From NCBI RefSeq assembly GCF_002022005.1, contig NZ_CP017258.1, positions 930,001 through 994,000 of the forward strand: a stretch of 64,000 nt of DNA. The letters run 5' to 3'. Numbering within the stretch: position 1 is the first letter of the stretch; each line of letters opens with the position of its first letter. This DNA is from Campylobacter pinnipediorum subsp. caledonicus. Lineage in GTDB: Bacteria > Campylobacterota > Campylobacteria > Campylobacterales > Campylobacteraceae. The notes under the pieces were generated by a model. That model had not been told where the DNA came from. It saw nothing but the letters and a program-made list of their open reading frames with translations, and made no database searches. The position numbers and the translations under genes were made by a program. Shown here piece by piece: positions 9,795-20,087 of this stretch.

Positions 9795-10660
9795 ATCAAA
9801 CTCACAAAAATAAACACAAAAAACATGATCCCAAGATAACCATTTAAAGTAAAAAATGCCCTATCTATCTTTGAAAAATCACGCCTTACTATTTGATGTT
9901 CTTTAAAAAGGATAAAAGCACTAGCTATAACACCTAAAAATGCAATACATCCAAGCCCTGCACTCCAACAAAAAAGCAACCAAAATATAATTGTTACAGA
10001 GTGAAAAAGTGCCGAGATAAACATAGTAGCTTTTTCGCCATATATAGACGGTATACTAAAAAGTCCGTTTTGCTTATCAAACTCCATATCTTGAAGCGAA
10101 TATAAAAGATCAAACCCAGCAACCCAAAAGCTAACACCCAAACATAAAAGAACACTCCAAAGAGTTATCTCGTTCATAACAGCAACAACACCAGCAATCG
10201 GAGCAAGTCCTAAACTAACGCCCAATACCAAATGTGCTAATTCGCTAAATCTTTTAAACAAAGAGTAGCCACCAAGTATAGCTAAAATAGGAATGCTTAG
10301 CTTAAATGCAAGATCGTTTATAAGACAGGCACATACTATAAATAAAACAGCATTTGCAACTATGAAAATCATCAGGTTATTTTTACCTATCCTACCGTCA
10401 ACACTTGGTCTATTTGCTGTTCGTGGGTTTTGTTTATCTATATCTTTATCTACATAACGATTAAACGCCATTGCAAAATTTCTAGCACTAACAGCACATA
10501 AAATGCCTAAAATAAACAATTTAAACCCAAAATTTATAGTTCCATTTATCTGTTTTGAAGCAACTATCATTGATATAAAAATAAAAGGCAATGAAAAAAC
10601 TGAATGTTTAAAAACTATTAAATCACTTATATCTTGCAATATTTTTATAAATTTACCCAT
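9791..10660 (-). CDS. ubiA: UbiA-family prenyltransferase, probably MqnP of the futalosine menaquinone pathway
   Basis: About 289 residues with eight or nine membrane helices, usual for UbiA enzymes, which attach a polyprenyl chain to an aromatic acceptor in the inner membrane. Both Asp-rich Mg/diphosphate motifs are visible: NRYVDKDID, and YSLQDMEFDKQ in the second half. Campylobacterota lack ubiquinone and make menaquinone by the futalosine route, so an MqnP role is inferred rather than 4-hydroxybenzoate prenylation. The ATG at 10660 has AAAGAGAG upstream; a GTG six codons earlier (10678) is less likely. It is first in a three-gene run and divergent from miaA. Confidence 0.9.
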   Translation of the reverse strand: MGKFIKILQDISDLIVFKHSVFSLPFIFISMIVASKQINGTINFGFKLFILGILCAVSARNFAMAFNRYVDKDIDKQNPRTANRPSVDGRIGKNNLMIFIVANAVLFIVCACLINDLAFKLSIPILAILGGYSLFKRFSELAHLVLGVSLGLAPIAGVVAVMNEITLWSVLLCLGVSFWVAGFDLLYSLQDMEFDKQNGLFSIPSIYGEKATMFISALFHSVTIIFWLLFCWSAGLGCIAFLGVIASAFILFKEHQIVRRDFSKIDRAFFTLNGYLGIMFFVFIFVSLI

Positions 10661-10762
10661 TAAACTCTCTTTAAACACAAATTTATTATTTTGATTTTAC
10701 AATCTTTTGCTTTAAATTTAAATTTATATTGCTATAATTTTTTAAATTTATTAAGGAAGTAT

Positions 10763-11641
10763 ATGTTTAAACAAATATGTATCATAGGTACTACTGCTAG
10801 TGGAAAGACAGACCTTGCTATTCAAGTTGCTACAAAATTTGATTGTGTCATCCTAAGCCTTGACTCACTTTGTGTTTACAAACTTATAGATATAGCAAGC
10901 GCAAAACCAACAAAACAAGAGCTTGAGCTAGTAAAACATTTTGGTATAAACGAGATATTTCCAAACGAGCATTTTAGTGCTGGAAAGTTTTTTGAAATTT
11001 ATAAAAAAGCTAAGGATTTTTGTATAAAAGAGCAAAAACCGCTACTTATAACGGGCGGAAGTGGATTTTATCTAAAATCAATGTTAGATGGTCTAAGTCC
11101 TGATGTTCCAAAGTGCGATATTGAAATTTCAAAAGATGAAATATATAAACTTGCTCAAAGTATAGATGCTGATTTTGTTCAAAAATTTAGCAAAAACGAC
11201 TCATATAGACTTGAAAAATGGTATCAAATTTATAAATTTAGCAATGACATACCAACAAAATGGTTAAAAGAAAACACAACTAAACCAATAATAAAAGATA
11301 TAGATATTTTTGAAATATTTTGGGAAAGAGAAGATATAAGACAGAGAATAAAAATAAGAACAAAAAAGATGATAGAAAATGGTCTGATAGATGAAGCAAA
11401 ATTTCTATTTGACAAATTTGATAGCGATTTAAAACCTCTAAAATCAATAGGTCTTAAAGAGTGCAACTTGTATTTAAATAACGAAATTAACATTGATGAA
11501 TTAGAAAATTTAATTTTCATTCATACATCTCAACTCGCAAAAAGACAAAAGACTTTTAATCGCTCAGCGTTTTTAAACAGAATAAGTGGCAATTTTGACT
11601 TTATAAAAGATAAAGTTTGCAAAAAATTAAGCAATAATTAA
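10763..11641 (+). CDS. miaA: tRNA dimethylallyltransferase MiaA
   Basis: 292 residues from the ATG at 10763, which follows a good AAGGAAG; the frame runs open for 24 codons further upstream but those lie in the divergent promoter region. MiaA puts a dimethylallyl group on A37 of tRNAs that read U-starting codons. The P-loop GTTASGKTDLA is at residues 8-18, followed by the LDSLCVYK substrate loop (usually SxQxY) and ITGGSGFYLKSML. The C-terminal region with SIGLKEC and KRQKTF is also typical. The gene is followed after 16 nt by the AI-2E-type exporter gene. Confidence 0.95.
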   Translation: MFKQICIIGTTASGKTDLAIQVATKFDCVILSLDSLCVYKLIDIASAKPTKQELELVKHFGINEIFPNEHFSAGKFFEIYKKAKDFCIKEQKPLLITGGSGFYLKSMLDGLSPDVPKCDIEISKDEIYKLAQSIDADFVQKFSKNDSYRLEKWYQIYKFSNDIPTKWLKENTTKPIIKDIDIFEIFWEREDIRQRIKIRTKKMIENGLIDEAKFLFDKFDSDLKPLKSIGLKECNLYLNNEINIDELENLIFIHTSQLAKRQKTFNRSAFLNRISGNFDFIKDKVCKKLSNN

Positions 11642-11657
11642 TTAAAAAAGGTAAAAG

Positions 11658-12665
11658 TTGAAAAATAATTTAATTGTAGTTTATATAGCTAGTTTTGTTA
11701 TAGTAGCGGCTGGCCTAAAGGCTGCTAGTACGATAGTTCTGCCGTTTTTGATAGCTGCATTTATAGCCATCATAGTATCTCCACTCATAGACAAGCTAGA
11801 AAGTCTTAAAATCCCAAAAATAATAGCATTTTTGATTGTGGTTTTTCTTATATTTTCATCACTTGGATTCATGGGAAATACTGTCATAAAGACCGTAAAC
11901 GGGCTTTTAGGAAACATATCGGAACTTCAAACAAAGTTCAAAATATTTACAGATAGCATGGTTAAATTTGCATATGAATATGGATTTGACATAAAAAGCT
12001 TTCTAAGTGGTGATTTTGATCCAAATAAAATATTTGCAACATTTTCTGGACTTTTAAGAGAGAGTACTCAAATTGTGTCAAAGGCATTTTTTATATTTTT
12101 ACTTATCACTTTTATGCTTTTTGAAAAGAGTGTATTTGAACAAAAAGTTACATATTTTGCAAAGAAAAATATGCAAGCTCAAGCAACAGTAGATACATTT
12201 ATATCAAACTTAAAAAGATATCTTGAGATTAAATTCCTAGCATCATTTGCAACAGGTGTTGTTGTCTTTGCAGGACTTGAACTGCTTGGAGTAATGTATG
12301 CTCCACTTTGGTCTATTTTAGCATTTATCTTAAATTTTATACCAACAATAGGTTCTATAGTAGCTGCTTTGCCGGCTATTTTAGTAGCGATGCTTATAAA
12401 TGACTCAACAACTGCTTTTTGGGTGTTTTTATTGTTTCTATTTACGAATATAGCGATTGGAAATTTTATAGAACCGAAATTTTTAGGAAAAGGGCTTGGC
12501 ATAAGCACCCTTGTTGTTTTACTAAGCCTTTTGTTCTGGGGATTTTTATTTGGAATTGGAGGAATGTTTTTAGCAATTCCGCTTACAATGAGCCTCAAAA
12601 TAGCCTTAGATTCAAATCCAAATACAAAATTTATAGCAATTTTATTAAGTGATAAAGTAGAATGA
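11658..12665 (+). CDS. AI-2E family (PerM/TqsA-like) membrane transporter
   Basis: 335 residues with a pattern of about eight membrane helices: paired N-terminal helices (LIVVYIASFVIVAAGL, TIVLPFLIAAFIAIIVSPLI), a soluble middle section around 95-170, and four to five C-terminal helices including PTIGSIVAALPAIL and GIGGMFLAIPLTMSLKIALD. This is the AI-2E transporter family layout. Substrates in the family differ (autoinducer-2, Na+/H+, signalling molecules), so no substrate is assigned. The start is TTG with AAAGG upstream. Probably cotranscribed with miaA. Confidence 0.9.
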   Translation: MKNNLIVVYIASFVIVAAGLKAASTIVLPFLIAAFIAIIVSPLIDKLESLKIPKIIAFLIVVFLIFSSLGFMGNTVIKTVNGLLGNISELQTKFKIFTDSMVKFAYEYGFDIKSFLSGDFDPNKIFATFSGLLRESTQIVSKAFFIFLLITFMLFEKSVFEQKVTYFAKKNMQAQATVDTFISNLKRYLEIKFLASFATGVVVFAGLELLGVMYAPLWSILAFILNFIPTIGSIVAALPAILVAMLINDSTTAFWVFLLFLFTNIAIGNFIEPKFLGKGLGISTLVVLLSLLFWGFLFGIGGMFLAIPLTMSLKIALDSNPNTKFIAILLSDKVE

Positions 12666-12750
12666 TAAAAAATTAATATAATTAAAACAAATAATTACGC
12701 AAGTTTTTGATATAATTTTGACTATATTTTATATTATTTAGGTGTTTATT

Positions 12751-13557
12751 ATGATAAAAAAATATTTATTGTCGTTAGCTTTTATTGGAATTATGGTAGT
12801 TGGTTGCTATACAAGCACAACGCAAGGTGGTTTAGTTGGAGAAAACTCAAGACAGCTACTTCTTGTATCTTCAGAACAAATGGATCAAAGCGCAAATCAA
12901 GCATATATGCAAACACTAACTGATGCAAAAACAAAAAATTCATTAAATACCGATATCGTATTAACAAAACGTGTAAAAGTGATAGCAGATAGAATTATTA
13001 AACAAGTTGGAACATTTAGAAAAGATGCTTTAAATTGGAATTGGCAGGTTAACGTAATAGATCAGGATATACTAAATGCTTGGTGTATGCCGGGTGGCAA
13101 GATAGCTGTTTATAGTGGTCTTATAAAAAGACTTAATTTAAACGATGCTCAATTAGCAGCTGTTTTGGGACATGAGATAGCTCACGCTTTAAGAGAGCAT
13201 AGTAGAGAACAAGCAAGTAATGATAAGATGAAAAACTTAGGAATTTTTGCTATCGCAAAAGTTACTGGTCTTGATTCATCTACAACAAATTTAATAGAAT
13301 TAGCAACGAGATATACAATAATGCTTCCTTTTTCAAGAGCACACGAAACACAAGCTGATCATATAGGAACAGAACTTATGGCAAGAGCTGGATACGATCC
13401 CAAAGAAGCTGTTAGAGTATGGGTAAAAATGAGTAAGCTTTCAAAACAAAGCACACCTGAAATTTTAAGCACACACCCATCAAATGCTAGCAGAATAGCT
13501 GATTTGAAAAATATAGCAAATAAAGTAATGCCTCTTTATTTAACAACAAAAAATTAA
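12751..13557 (+). CDS. M48-family zinc metallopeptidase, lipoprotein (LoiP/YggG-like)
   Basis: 268 residues from the ATG at 12751 (TTAGG six bases upstream; a GTG at 12742 is less likely). A lipoprotein signal ends in VVGC with Cys near 19. The zinc site HEIAH is at about 141-145 (GHEIAHALREHS), and the third ligand lies in SRAHETQADHIG near residue 206. Members of this family are envelope proteases in quality control of outer-membrane proteins. The HPSNASRIADL element near the C-terminus is also characteristic. A 74-bp gap with a TATAATTTT stretch separates it from the exporter gene, so it may have its own promoter. Confidence 0.93.
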   Translation: MIKKYLLSLAFIGIMVVGCYTSTTQGGLVGENSRQLLLVSSEQMDQSANQAYMQTLTDAKTKNSLNTDIVLTKRVKVIADRIIKQVGTFRKDALNWNWQVNVIDQDILNAWCMPGGKIAVYSGLIKRLNLNDAQLAAVLGHEIAHALREHSREQASNDKMKNLGIFAIAKVTGLDSSTTNLIELATRYTIMLPFSRAHETQADHIGTELMARAGYDPKEAVRVWVKMSKLSKQSTPEILSTHPSNASRIADLKNIANKVMPLYLTTKN

Positions 13558-13574
13558 TTTAAAAAAGGAAAAAA

Positions 13575-13844
13575 ATGATACCATTTACAGATGAAGAGCT
13601 TTTAAAACCGGTTCAGGCAAGTTTAAAAAAAGTTTTACCTATGCTAGAGAATGATGGCGGCGGACTTGATTTTCTTGGTATTAAAAATGGTAAAATTTAT
13701 GTAAGACTCACAGGACATTGTCAAGGATGTGCAGCAAGCGGAAACACACTAAAATACGGTATAGAAAAACAATTAAAAATAGATATACATCCTGAATTAG
13801 AAGTCATAAATGTACCGCAAGGCGAAGAGGTTAGCTTTGCTTAA
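13575..13844 (+). CDS. NifU C-terminal domain protein (Nfu-type Fe-S carrier)
   Basis: 89 residues, a single Nfu domain. The cluster-binding CxxC is at residues 49-52 (GHCQGCAASGNTL), preceded by the family signature LENDGGGLDFL. Nfu proteins carry a 4Fe-4S cluster to target apoproteins in the cytoplasm. A strong AAAAAGGAAAAA site precedes the ATG. The next gene starts within its last codons, so the two are translationally coupled. Confidence 0.95.
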   Translation: MIPFTDEELLKPVQASLKKVLPMLENDGGGLDFLGIKNGKIYVRLTGHCQGCAASGNTLKYGIEKQLKIDIHPELEVINVPQGEEVSFA

Positions 13845-14382
13845 TTATAAAAAACTTGGTATAAAAAATTTTAAAAATCATAAATTTGATGATGCATTAA
13901 AATACTTTTCCTTAGCATACGAACAAACAAACGATAAAAATTTGCTTTTTTATATAAATCTATGTGTTTTTGCAAAAGATTCTTTTGATGAAGCAAATAT
14001 GCTTTTTGAGCTTTTTTATACAAAAGAGAAAAAAAAAGAAGATATAGAAAATTTATATGAATTATTATATGCACTAGAAAACAAACACACACAAAGCGAA
14101 GAGCTTGAAGAAGAAGATGCTATAAGTTATGAGGAATTTATGAGTTTTGTTAGAAATTCTGATTTTAAAAGTGTATTTCAAAATATAATGTTTTCAACAA
14201 AAGTCATGATATCAAATAAAGATGATTTTTTGGATTTTATACAAAATTTAATAAAAAATGATTTTTTAGATATGAGTATTAACTATCTTGAAAGCGCAGC
14301 CACTATGTTTAGAGGCGATGAGAGGATAAACAAACTTCTTGAAAAAGTAAAAGAAAGAAAAAATAATGAAGATACACATTGA
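13837..14382 (+). CDS. Conserved hypothetical protein with TPR-like helices
   Basis: 181 residues from a TTG at 13837. That start is chosen because AAGAGG lies six bases upstream and it overlaps the nfu stop by 8 nt; an earlier in-frame start at 13810 would run deeper into nfu. The N-terminal 50 residues ([20 protein letters not shown]) look like one TPR unit and the rest is acidic and helical. No catalytic motif. It ends 17 nt inside murE. The tight packing suggests a role tied to the operon, but I cannot name one. Confidence 0.75.
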   Translation: MLNYKKLGIKNFKNHKFDDALKYFSLAYEQTNDKNLLFYINLCVFAKDSFDEANMLFELFYTKEKKKEDIENLYELLYALENKHTQSEELEEEDAISYEEFMSFVRNSDFKSVFQNIMFSTKVMISNKDDFLDFIQNLIKNDFLDMSINYLESAATMFRGDERINKLLEKVKERKNNEDTH

Positions 14383-15649
14383 TAAAACTTTTATAACAGA
14401 TAGCTCTTTAGAATGTGAAGCAGGATGCTATTTTTTACAAACTCAAAGCAATCATAAATACACAGATAGCGCATTAGATAAGAAAGCAACCATAATAGAT
14501 GTAAATGAATGCAAAAACTTACTAAAAATAGATAAAAACATAAAAATAGTAGGTATAACAGGAACAAATGGTAAAACCACAACTGCTACTGCAATATACT
14601 CATCTCTTATAAAACTAGGTTTTAAATGTGGTCTTAGTGGTACAAGAGGTGCTTTTATAAATGGTAAAAATATAGATGAAAAATCACTAACAACAAGCCC
14701 TATCATTAAAACGCTATATTATCTGCAAAAAGCAAGTGAAGAAAAGTGTGATTTTTTTGTAATGGAAGTAAGCTCTCATGCAATATCACAAAACAGAATA
14801 GAAGGTTTGGATTTTGCTCTTAAAATTTTTACAAATTTAACTCAAGATCATCTTGATTATCACAAAAGTATTGAAGAGTATGCAAAGGTAAAAAGTAGTT
14901 TTTTTCAGGATGATGGCTTAAAACTTATAAATAAAGATGATAAATCTATTAAATTTAATGAAAAAAACGCATACTTTTACTCATTAAAGCAAAATAGTGA
15001 TTTTTATTCAATAAACTACGAATTAAAGGAGCGTATTAAGGCATTAGTTAAAACAAATAATGAAGAAATTTGGCTTGATTTAGGCCTACAAGGTGAGTTT
15101 AATCTTTATAATATGTTAGCCGCTTTTGGGGCTATATCTCTTTTAACAAACAAAAATATCAAACAAATTTCAAAAGCTTTAAGTGAATTTAATGGTGTGG
15201 ATGGGCGTATGCAAATAGTTAGCAAAAAACCACTCGTGATAGTTGATTTTGCTCATACTCCAGATGGAATAGAAAAAGTTTTGCACGCGTTAAGACATTT
15301 GAGTTTGGTTGTGATTTTTGGAGCTGGTGGTGACAGAGATAAGACAAAAAGACCAAAAATGGGTGAGATAGTTCAAAGATATGCAAGGATTTCAATAATA
15401 ACAAGCGATAATCCAAGAAGTGAAAAACCAAAAGATATCATAGATGATATATATGCCGGAATGAATAAAGAAAACACAATACAAGAAGAAGATAGAAAAA
15501 AGGCTATAAAAATCGGGTTATTATCATTAAAAGATAGTGAGGCACTTGTTATACTTGGTAAAGGTGATGAAGAATATCAAGAAATAAATGGTGTAAAATT
15601 TCCATTTAGCGATAAAAAAATAGTAGAAGAAATTTTAAAGGAAATATAA
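14366..15649 (+). CDS. murE: UDP-N-acetylmuramoyl-tripeptide ligase MurE (meso-DAP type)
   Basis: 427 residues, slightly short for MurE, mainly in the N-terminal UDP-binding domain. It ligates the third amino acid to UDP-MurNAc-L-Ala-D-Glu. The ATP loop [12 protein letters not shown] is near residue 63; EVSSHAISQ and the [10 protein letters not shown] metal region follow. The DNPR motif near residue 349 marks enzymes that add meso-diaminopimelate rather than lysine. The start overlaps the upstream gene by 17 nt and panD follows after 1 nt, so the block is translationally coupled. Confidence 0.95.
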   Translation: MKIHIDKTFITDSSLECEAGCYFLQTQSNHKYTDSALDKKATIIDVNECKNLLKIDKNIKIVGITGTNGKTTTATAIYSSLIKLGFKCGLSGTRGAFINGKNIDEKSLTTSPIIKTLYYLQKASEEKCDFFVMEVSSHAISQNRIEGLDFALKIFTNLTQDHLDYHKSIEEYAKVKSSFFQDDGLKLINKDDKSIKFNEKNAYFYSLKQNSDFYSINYELKERIKALVKTNNEEIWLDLGLQGEFNLYNMLAAFGAISLLTNKNIKQISKALSEFNGVDGRMQIVSKKPLVIVDFAHTPDGIEKVLHALRHLSLVVIFGAGGDRDKTKRPKMGEIVQRYARISIITSDNPRSEKPKDIIDDIYAGMNKENTIQEEDRKKAIKIGLLSLKDSEALVILGKGDEEYQEINGVKFPFSDKKIVEEILKEI

Positions 15650-15650
15650 A

Positions 15651-16001
15651 ATGACAATAGAAGTTTTATCTAGCAAAATACATAGAGCTGTTGTAACAGA
15701 TGCAAATTTAAATTATGTTGGTTCAATCAGTATAGACACAGAATTAATAAAAGCCGCTGGTCTTTGCCAATGGCAAAAAGTCGAGATACTAAATGTAAAC
15801 AATGGTGAAAGATTTAGTACATATGTAATAAACGGCAAAAAAGGTGAAATTTGTTTAAATGGTGCTGCAGCTAGAAAAGTATGTGCTGGAGATGTTGTGA
15901 TAATAGTTGCATACGCTAGCATGAAACCTAAAAAAGCAAAAGAGTTTAAACCTACCGTTGTTTTTGTAAATGAAAAAAACGAAATAGTTAAAAACAAATA
16001 A
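15651..16001 (+). CDS. panD: Aspartate 1-decarboxylase PanD
   Basis: 116 residues, typical. PanD makes beta-alanine for pantothenate and CoA from L-aspartate with a pyruvoyl group formed by self-cleavage. The cleavage pair Gly24-Ser25 is in YVGSISID, and LNGAAAR, the substrate loop, is present. An AAGGAAA site precedes the ATG. Its stop codon overlaps the ribE start by one base (TAATG). Confidence 0.97.
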   Translation: MTIEVLSSKIHRAVVTDANLNYVGSISIDTELIKAAGLCQWQKVEILNVNNGERFSTYVINGKKGEICLNGAAARKVCAGDVVIIVAYASMKPKKAKEFKPTVVFVNEKNEIVKNK

Positions 16002-16609
16002 TGTTTAATGGCCTAATAAGAGAGATAGCTGTAGTTAAAAGTTATACAAACAACATACTTAGACTAAAAGCTGATTTTAAGCCAAATCTTGGCGATAGTA
16101 TAGCTGTAAACGGGGCTTGTCTTAGTGTTATAGAGATATTTGATGATGGTTTTAGTGTGGAACTTAGCCTTGAAAGCAGAAAGCATATAGCTACTGAAAA
16201 TTTAAAAGGCAAGGTTCACATAGAACCAGCCATGAAGCTTGGAGATAGAATAGATGGGCATTTGGTTCAAGGTCATATAGATGCAATAGGCGAAGTTTGT
16301 AAAATTTCTCAAAATGAAAACGGGGTTGATATTTTTATAAAATTACCACAAGAGATAATGAAATTTATGGCAAACAAAGGAAGTGTATGTGTTGATGGTG
16401 TAAGCCTTACAGTAAATGAAGTCTTGCAAAATACAATAAAACTAACAATCATCCCTATAACTTTCAAAGAGAGTCTTTTTTGTGATTTTAAAATAGGCAG
16501 AAGAGTAAACATAGAAAGTGACATGATGGCAAGATATATCGCCAGGCAAATTGAGTTTAAAAAAGAGCTTACTTGGGAAAAAGTAGACAACTTTTTGAGT
16601 TTGTATTAA
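16001..16609 (+). CDS. ribE: Riboflavin synthase alpha chain
   Basis: 202 residues made of two lumazine-binding barrels. It dismutates two 6,7-dimethyl-8-ribityllumazine molecules to riboflavin. Domain 1 begins [10 protein letters not shown] and contains SIAVNGACLSV. The second starts near DGHLVQGHIDAIG and contains VDGVSLTVNEV and the IIPITF segment. Its 3' end overlaps pgeF by 37 nt. No FMN riboswitch was seen upstream, which fits its position inside an operon. Confidence 0.95.
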   Translation: MFNGLIREIAVVKSYTNNILRLKADFKPNLGDSIAVNGACLSVIEIFDDGFSVELSLESRKHIATENLKGKVHIEPAMKLGDRIDGHLVQGHIDAIGEVCKISQNENGVDIFIKLPQEIMKFMANKGSVCVDGVSLTVNEVLQNTIKLTIIPITFKESLFCDFKIGRRVNIESDMMARYIARQIEFKKELTWEKVDNFLSLY

Positions 16610-17283
16610 ACAATAAAAATATCATAGCTGGATTTAGCACTAGATTTGGTGGGGTTAGTAACGGATCTTATAGCTGTTTAAATCTAGGTTTGCATACTGA
16701 CGATAATATATACAATGTCTTAAAAAATAGAGAAGTTTTAAGAAATTTTCTTTGCTTACAAAAGCTGATTTTTATAAATCAAATTCATTCAGATGAAGTT
16801 AAAATTCTAAAAAATAAAGATCAATTTCTTGGTAATTGTGATGGAATTATCACAAATTTAAAAAATATCGGAATATGTGTTATGGTTGCTGATTGTTCAC
16901 CTATTTTAATTTATGACAATAAAAATAGTGTTATTGCTTGTATCCATGCTGGAAGACAAGGTATTGTCCAGAAGATACTAACAAAATGTGTGATAAAAAT
17001 GCAAGAGAATTTTAACTCAAATGCTTCCGACTTATTAGTATTTGTAGGACCAAATATAAAAGGTAGCTGTTACGAGATTGGGAATTTGGATTTTGGAGAG
17101 CTTAATAAGTTCAAGACAGAAAATAAATTTGATATGAACTTGGCAATTAAAAATGAGCTTATTTCACTTGGCATAAATAATTTTTCTTTTGATCATAATT
17201 GCACGCATTGTGATAACAGATACTTTTCTTATAGAAGAGATAAAACAACTGGTAGATTTGCTGGAATAATAGCTTTAAGGTAG
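16573..17283 (+). CDS. pgeF: Peptidoglycan editing factor PgeF (YfiH, laccase-domain protein)
   Basis: 236 residues from a TTG, the only plausible start because no in-frame ATG lies nearby; AAGAG is five bases upstream. PgeF hydrolyses wrongly built L-Ser muropeptide precursors (established for E. coli YfiH). The metal ligands are visible in NQIHSDEV, ADCSPI and IHAGRQG; the last is usually HAGWRG. GFSTRFGGVS at the N-terminus and CTHCDNRYFSYRRD near the end are standard. Location two genes after murE fits a wall-related task. Confidence 0.93.
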   Translation: MGKSRQLFEFVLNNKNIIAGFSTRFGGVSNGSYSCLNLGLHTDDNIYNVLKNREVLRNFLCLQKLIFINQIHSDEVKILKNKDQFLGNCDGIITNLKNIGICVMVADCSPILIYDNKNSVIACIHAGRQGIVQKILTKCVIKMQENFNSNASDLLVFVGPNIKGSCYEIGNLDFGELNKFKTENKFDMNLAIKNELISLGINNFSFDHNCTHCDNRYFSYRRDKTTGRFAGIIALR

Positions 17284-17288
17284 ATAAA

Positions 17289-17504
17289 ATGGGATATGAA
17301 AACTTTAATACTCAAAATATAACAAATATAAAAATAGCGCAAAATGCAAAAAAATTTGATATAGAAATTTTGCAAAACGAAGCTTTTTTAAACAATATAA
17401 CACAGATTTCAGATATAAATATAGGTAGTCAAGACTTAGAAAACATAAAAAATATTTTTAATAGTTTAATCCAAATAGAAGAAAACTTGCAATTAAGCAA
17501 ATAA
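17289..17504 (+). CDS. Small hypothetical protein downstream of pgeF
   Basis: 71 residues, Asn- and Ile-rich, no Cys, no membrane segment. It starts 5 bp after the pgeF stop, with AGG within the pgeF stop region as a possible ribosome binding site. The predicted structure is helical with a hydrophobic i/i+3/i+4 pattern in the last 30 residues (DLENIKNIFNSLIQIEENL). No family recognised. The operon-like position supports it; low sequence complexity argues for caution. Confidence 0.5.
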   Translation: MGYENFNTQNITNIKIAQNAKKFDIEILQNEAFLNNITQISDINIGSQDLENIKNIFNSLIQIEENLQLSK

Positions 17505-17744
17505 TATGTTATTTTAAACTTGAATAACAATATTTTTTGTTTTACTTTAAAAAGTAATGAATTTTATCTTATTAATTTTTTAGATACAATCTTTTTTTAT
17601 AACGAAATACTTATTTAATAAACTTTATAAATGATGTTTAATTCTAAAAATAAGAAAATTTGACAAAAATAATAACAATATTATTTCTTATTGGAATTTT
17701 TGTATTTTTATAAGATTAGCTATATTTATATATTATATTCTTAA

Positions 17745-18405
17745 ACATCCCGGAATTAAAAAAAGAAGAAAATAAAAAAGGAAAAGCAAGAATTTTATCT
17801 TGAAAATCAAGAACAATATAATGGTTAATTGATTTTAAATGGGCATTATATGGGCATTGTTTTTATTTTTATAGGTATTATAATAAGTATATTTTTATGA
17901 AAAATATAACAGACAACAAGTTATCAATCATAAAAAAGGTTTTATAGTTACTTTATATGATAATTTTTATCCTCTACGATGAGTGCTACAGGTTTTGTTG
18001 GTTATATATGCGCCCAATTAGATGGTGTCATACTAAATATTTCTTGGTTGTAACTATTTGGCAGTTTTTTGTGTATTTGGCATAAAAGAATAATATACTA
18101 TGATAATTCAGAAGATTGTTATATAAAAAATATAATTTAAAAGAAAGGAATTTAATTATCTAGAAAATATAGATTTAGAATTTTTATAAACACATATTTA
18201 TTTTCAAAGATGATTTTACTAAATTCATTAAACTTTTAGAAAGTAAAGATATAGAAAAACACAATTTTTTTAATTAAAAAAAATATAGATAGCATAAAAA
18301 AATACTTGTTGATTTTTTATTAAGTTTTGCTTATTACGAAATATATTCATATCTCCTTTATGGTTATCTTGTTGTGATAATATATGTGAAATATAAAAAA
18401 GATTA
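17745..18405 (+). pseudogene. Decayed coding region of unknown origin
   Basis: Within the 1,046-bp gap between the small gene at 17289 and prfA, short stretches read as protein but are broken by stops and frame changes. One piece reads IDLEFL and then a stop near 18187. After a frame change it continues as KDDFTKFIKLLESKDIEK (18206-18259), ends in a TAA at 18275, and resumes in the same frame as ILVDFLLSFAYYEIYSYLLY (18302-18361). An upstream piece starts ATGGGCATT and is hydrophobic. I read this as the remains of a small membrane protein; the family is not recognisable. The flanks 17505-17744 and 18406-18550 hold nothing I can identify. Confidence 0.5.
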
Positions 18406-18550
18406 AAATAATCCCATCTTTTATTTTAAAAAATTTATTTTAATTGCAATTGATTTTTAGATAAATATAAAATTATTATATAAAAGTTTTTGTTGCTATT
18501 GTAAAAATTTAAAATCTTAAAAAGTAATTCAAAAAGCAATAAGTATAATT

Positions 18551-19618
18551 TTATAGCCCAGCTTCTGTCAAAGCTTCTGCTTGATTATGAGCTATCAGTG
18601 GATCTATTATCTCATCAAAAAGACCAGCTGCCATTATAGCATCAAGCCTATAAAGAGTTAGGTTTATTCGGTGATCACTTATTCTGTTTTGCGGAAAATT
18701 ATAAGTTCTTATTCTACCACTTCTATCACCAGTTCCTACTTGATTTTTTCTTTCGCTTACTTCTTTTTCAAGTCTTTCTTGTTCTTGCTTTTCATAAAGC
18801 CTTGCTTTTAAGACTTTCATCGCCGCTTCTTTATTTTTATGTTGAGATTTTCCATCTTGGTTTGTTACAACTATTCCTGTTGGAATATGAGTTATTCTTA
18901 CAGCACTATCGGTAGTATTTACACTTTGACCACCATGACCTGAACTTCTCATAACATCTATACGAAGATCATTCATATTAATTTCTATTTCACTATCTTC
19001 AACTTCAGGCATAATAGCTACAGTAACAGCAGATGTATGCACCCTACCCTGACTCTCTGTTTCAGGCACCCTTTGGACTCTATGAGTACCACCTTCAAAC
19101 TTCAGTCTAGAATAAGCACCTTTACCTTTAATCAAAACAATAATCTCTTTAAAGCCACCTGCACTTCCTTCACTCTGTCCAACAACTTCAAATTTCCAAC
19201 CTCTGGCATCAGCATAACGAATATAAGCACTAAAAAGATCACCTACAAACAATGCGGCCTCATCTCCACCAGTGCCAGCTCTTATTTCTAAGAATATATT
19301 CTTTTCATCATTTGGATCTTTAGGTATCAATAAAATTTTAATCTTATTTTCAAGTTCAATAATAAGATTTTGAAGTTCTTTTATCTCATCTTTTGCGAGA
19401 TCACCAAGCTCAGGATCACCAAGAAGATTTTTATTTTCTTCTATAGAATTTAAGGTGTTAAGATATAATGTAGAAACCTGATATATATCCTCTAAAGATG
19501 ACTGTTCTTTAGATAGAGCGGTCATCTTTTCTATATCTGTAGAAATATTTGGTTCGCTAAGAAGCTTAGAAATTTCATTATAACGTTCTAAAAAAGGACG
19601 AAGCTTATCAGCTAACAT
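18551..19618 (-). CDS. prfA: Peptide chain release factor 1
   Basis: 355 residues, full length. RF1 recognises UAA and UAG in the ribosomal A site and triggers peptide release. The catalytic GGQ is at residues 229-231 ([17 protein letters not shown]), and the [10 protein letters not shown] segment lies around 115-124. It follows rpsT after 7 nt on the minus strand, an arrangement common in Campylobacter. Confidence 0.98.
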   Translation of the reverse strand: MLADKLRPFLERYNEISKLLSEPNISTDIEKMTALSKEQSSLEDIYQVSTLYLNTLNSIEENKNLLGDPELGDLAKDEIKELQNLIIELENKIKILLIPKDPNDEKNIFLEIRAGTGGDEAALFVGDLFSAYIRYADARGWKFEVVGQSEGSAGGFKEIIVLIKGKGAYSRLKFEGGTHRVQRVPETESQGRVHTSAVTVAIMPEVEDSEIEINMNDLRIDVMRSSGHGGQSVNTTDSAVRITHIPTGIVVTNQDGKSQHKNKEAAMKVLKARLYEKQEQERLEKEVSERKNQVGTGDRSGRIRTYNFPQNRISDHRINLTLYRLDAIMAAGLFDEIIDPLIAHNQAEALTEAGL

Positions 19619-19625
19619 TATATAA

Positions 19626-19895
19626 TTATGCTACTTTAAGTGTATTTACAAGTTTAGCTAAACGACTAACACGACGAGCAGCTGTTTGCTTTTTCAAAAA
19701 TCCTTTGCTTACAAAACTATGGAAACTTTTGTTTGCAACTTTTAAAGCTTCAGTAGCTTTATCTAAGTTTTTCTCTTCTACAGCAACTAAAACACTTTTT
19801 GTTATGTTTTTAAGTCTTGTTCTATAAAATCTATTTCTTTCTGTTCTTTTTATAGTCTGTCTTGCTCTTTTTTCAGCAGATTTATGATTTGCCAT
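19626..19895 (-). CDS. rpsT: 30S ribosomal protein S20
   Basis: 89 residues, rich in Lys and Arg. N-terminal [13 protein letters not shown] and the C-terminal [12 protein letters not shown] are diagnostic. S20 binds 16S rRNA early in small-subunit assembly. AAAAGG precedes the ATG. First gene of the rpsT-prfA pair. The 190 bp upstream up to the tRNA are AT-rich and must hold its promoter. Confidence 0.98.
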   Translation of the reverse strand: MANHKSAEKRARQTIKRTERNRFYRTRLKNITKSVLVAVEEKNLDKATEALKVANKSFHSFVSKGFLKKQTAARRVSRLAKLVNTLKVA

Positions 19896-20068
19896 AACTA
19901 ACCTTTTCTTATATTTTTAGTACTTTTTTAAAAGATATTTAAGTCCGAGATTATATTAAATATAGTATTAAATATAGCTTAATAAATATACTAAAGCAAG
20001 ATAAAATAAATATTTTAAAAAATATATAATTTTATGATTTATTTTATAAAAATCTAAGTTTTTTATGA

Positions 20069-20074
20069 TATAAT
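20069..20074 (+). promoter_or_regulatory. -10 element of the tRNA-Met gene
   Basis: TATAAT lies 14 bp before the mature 5' end of the tRNA, preceded by a T-rich stretch, the usual Campylobacter sigma-70 layout without a clear -35. Confidence 0.65.
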
Positions 20075-20087
20075 CACAGCCTAAAAT

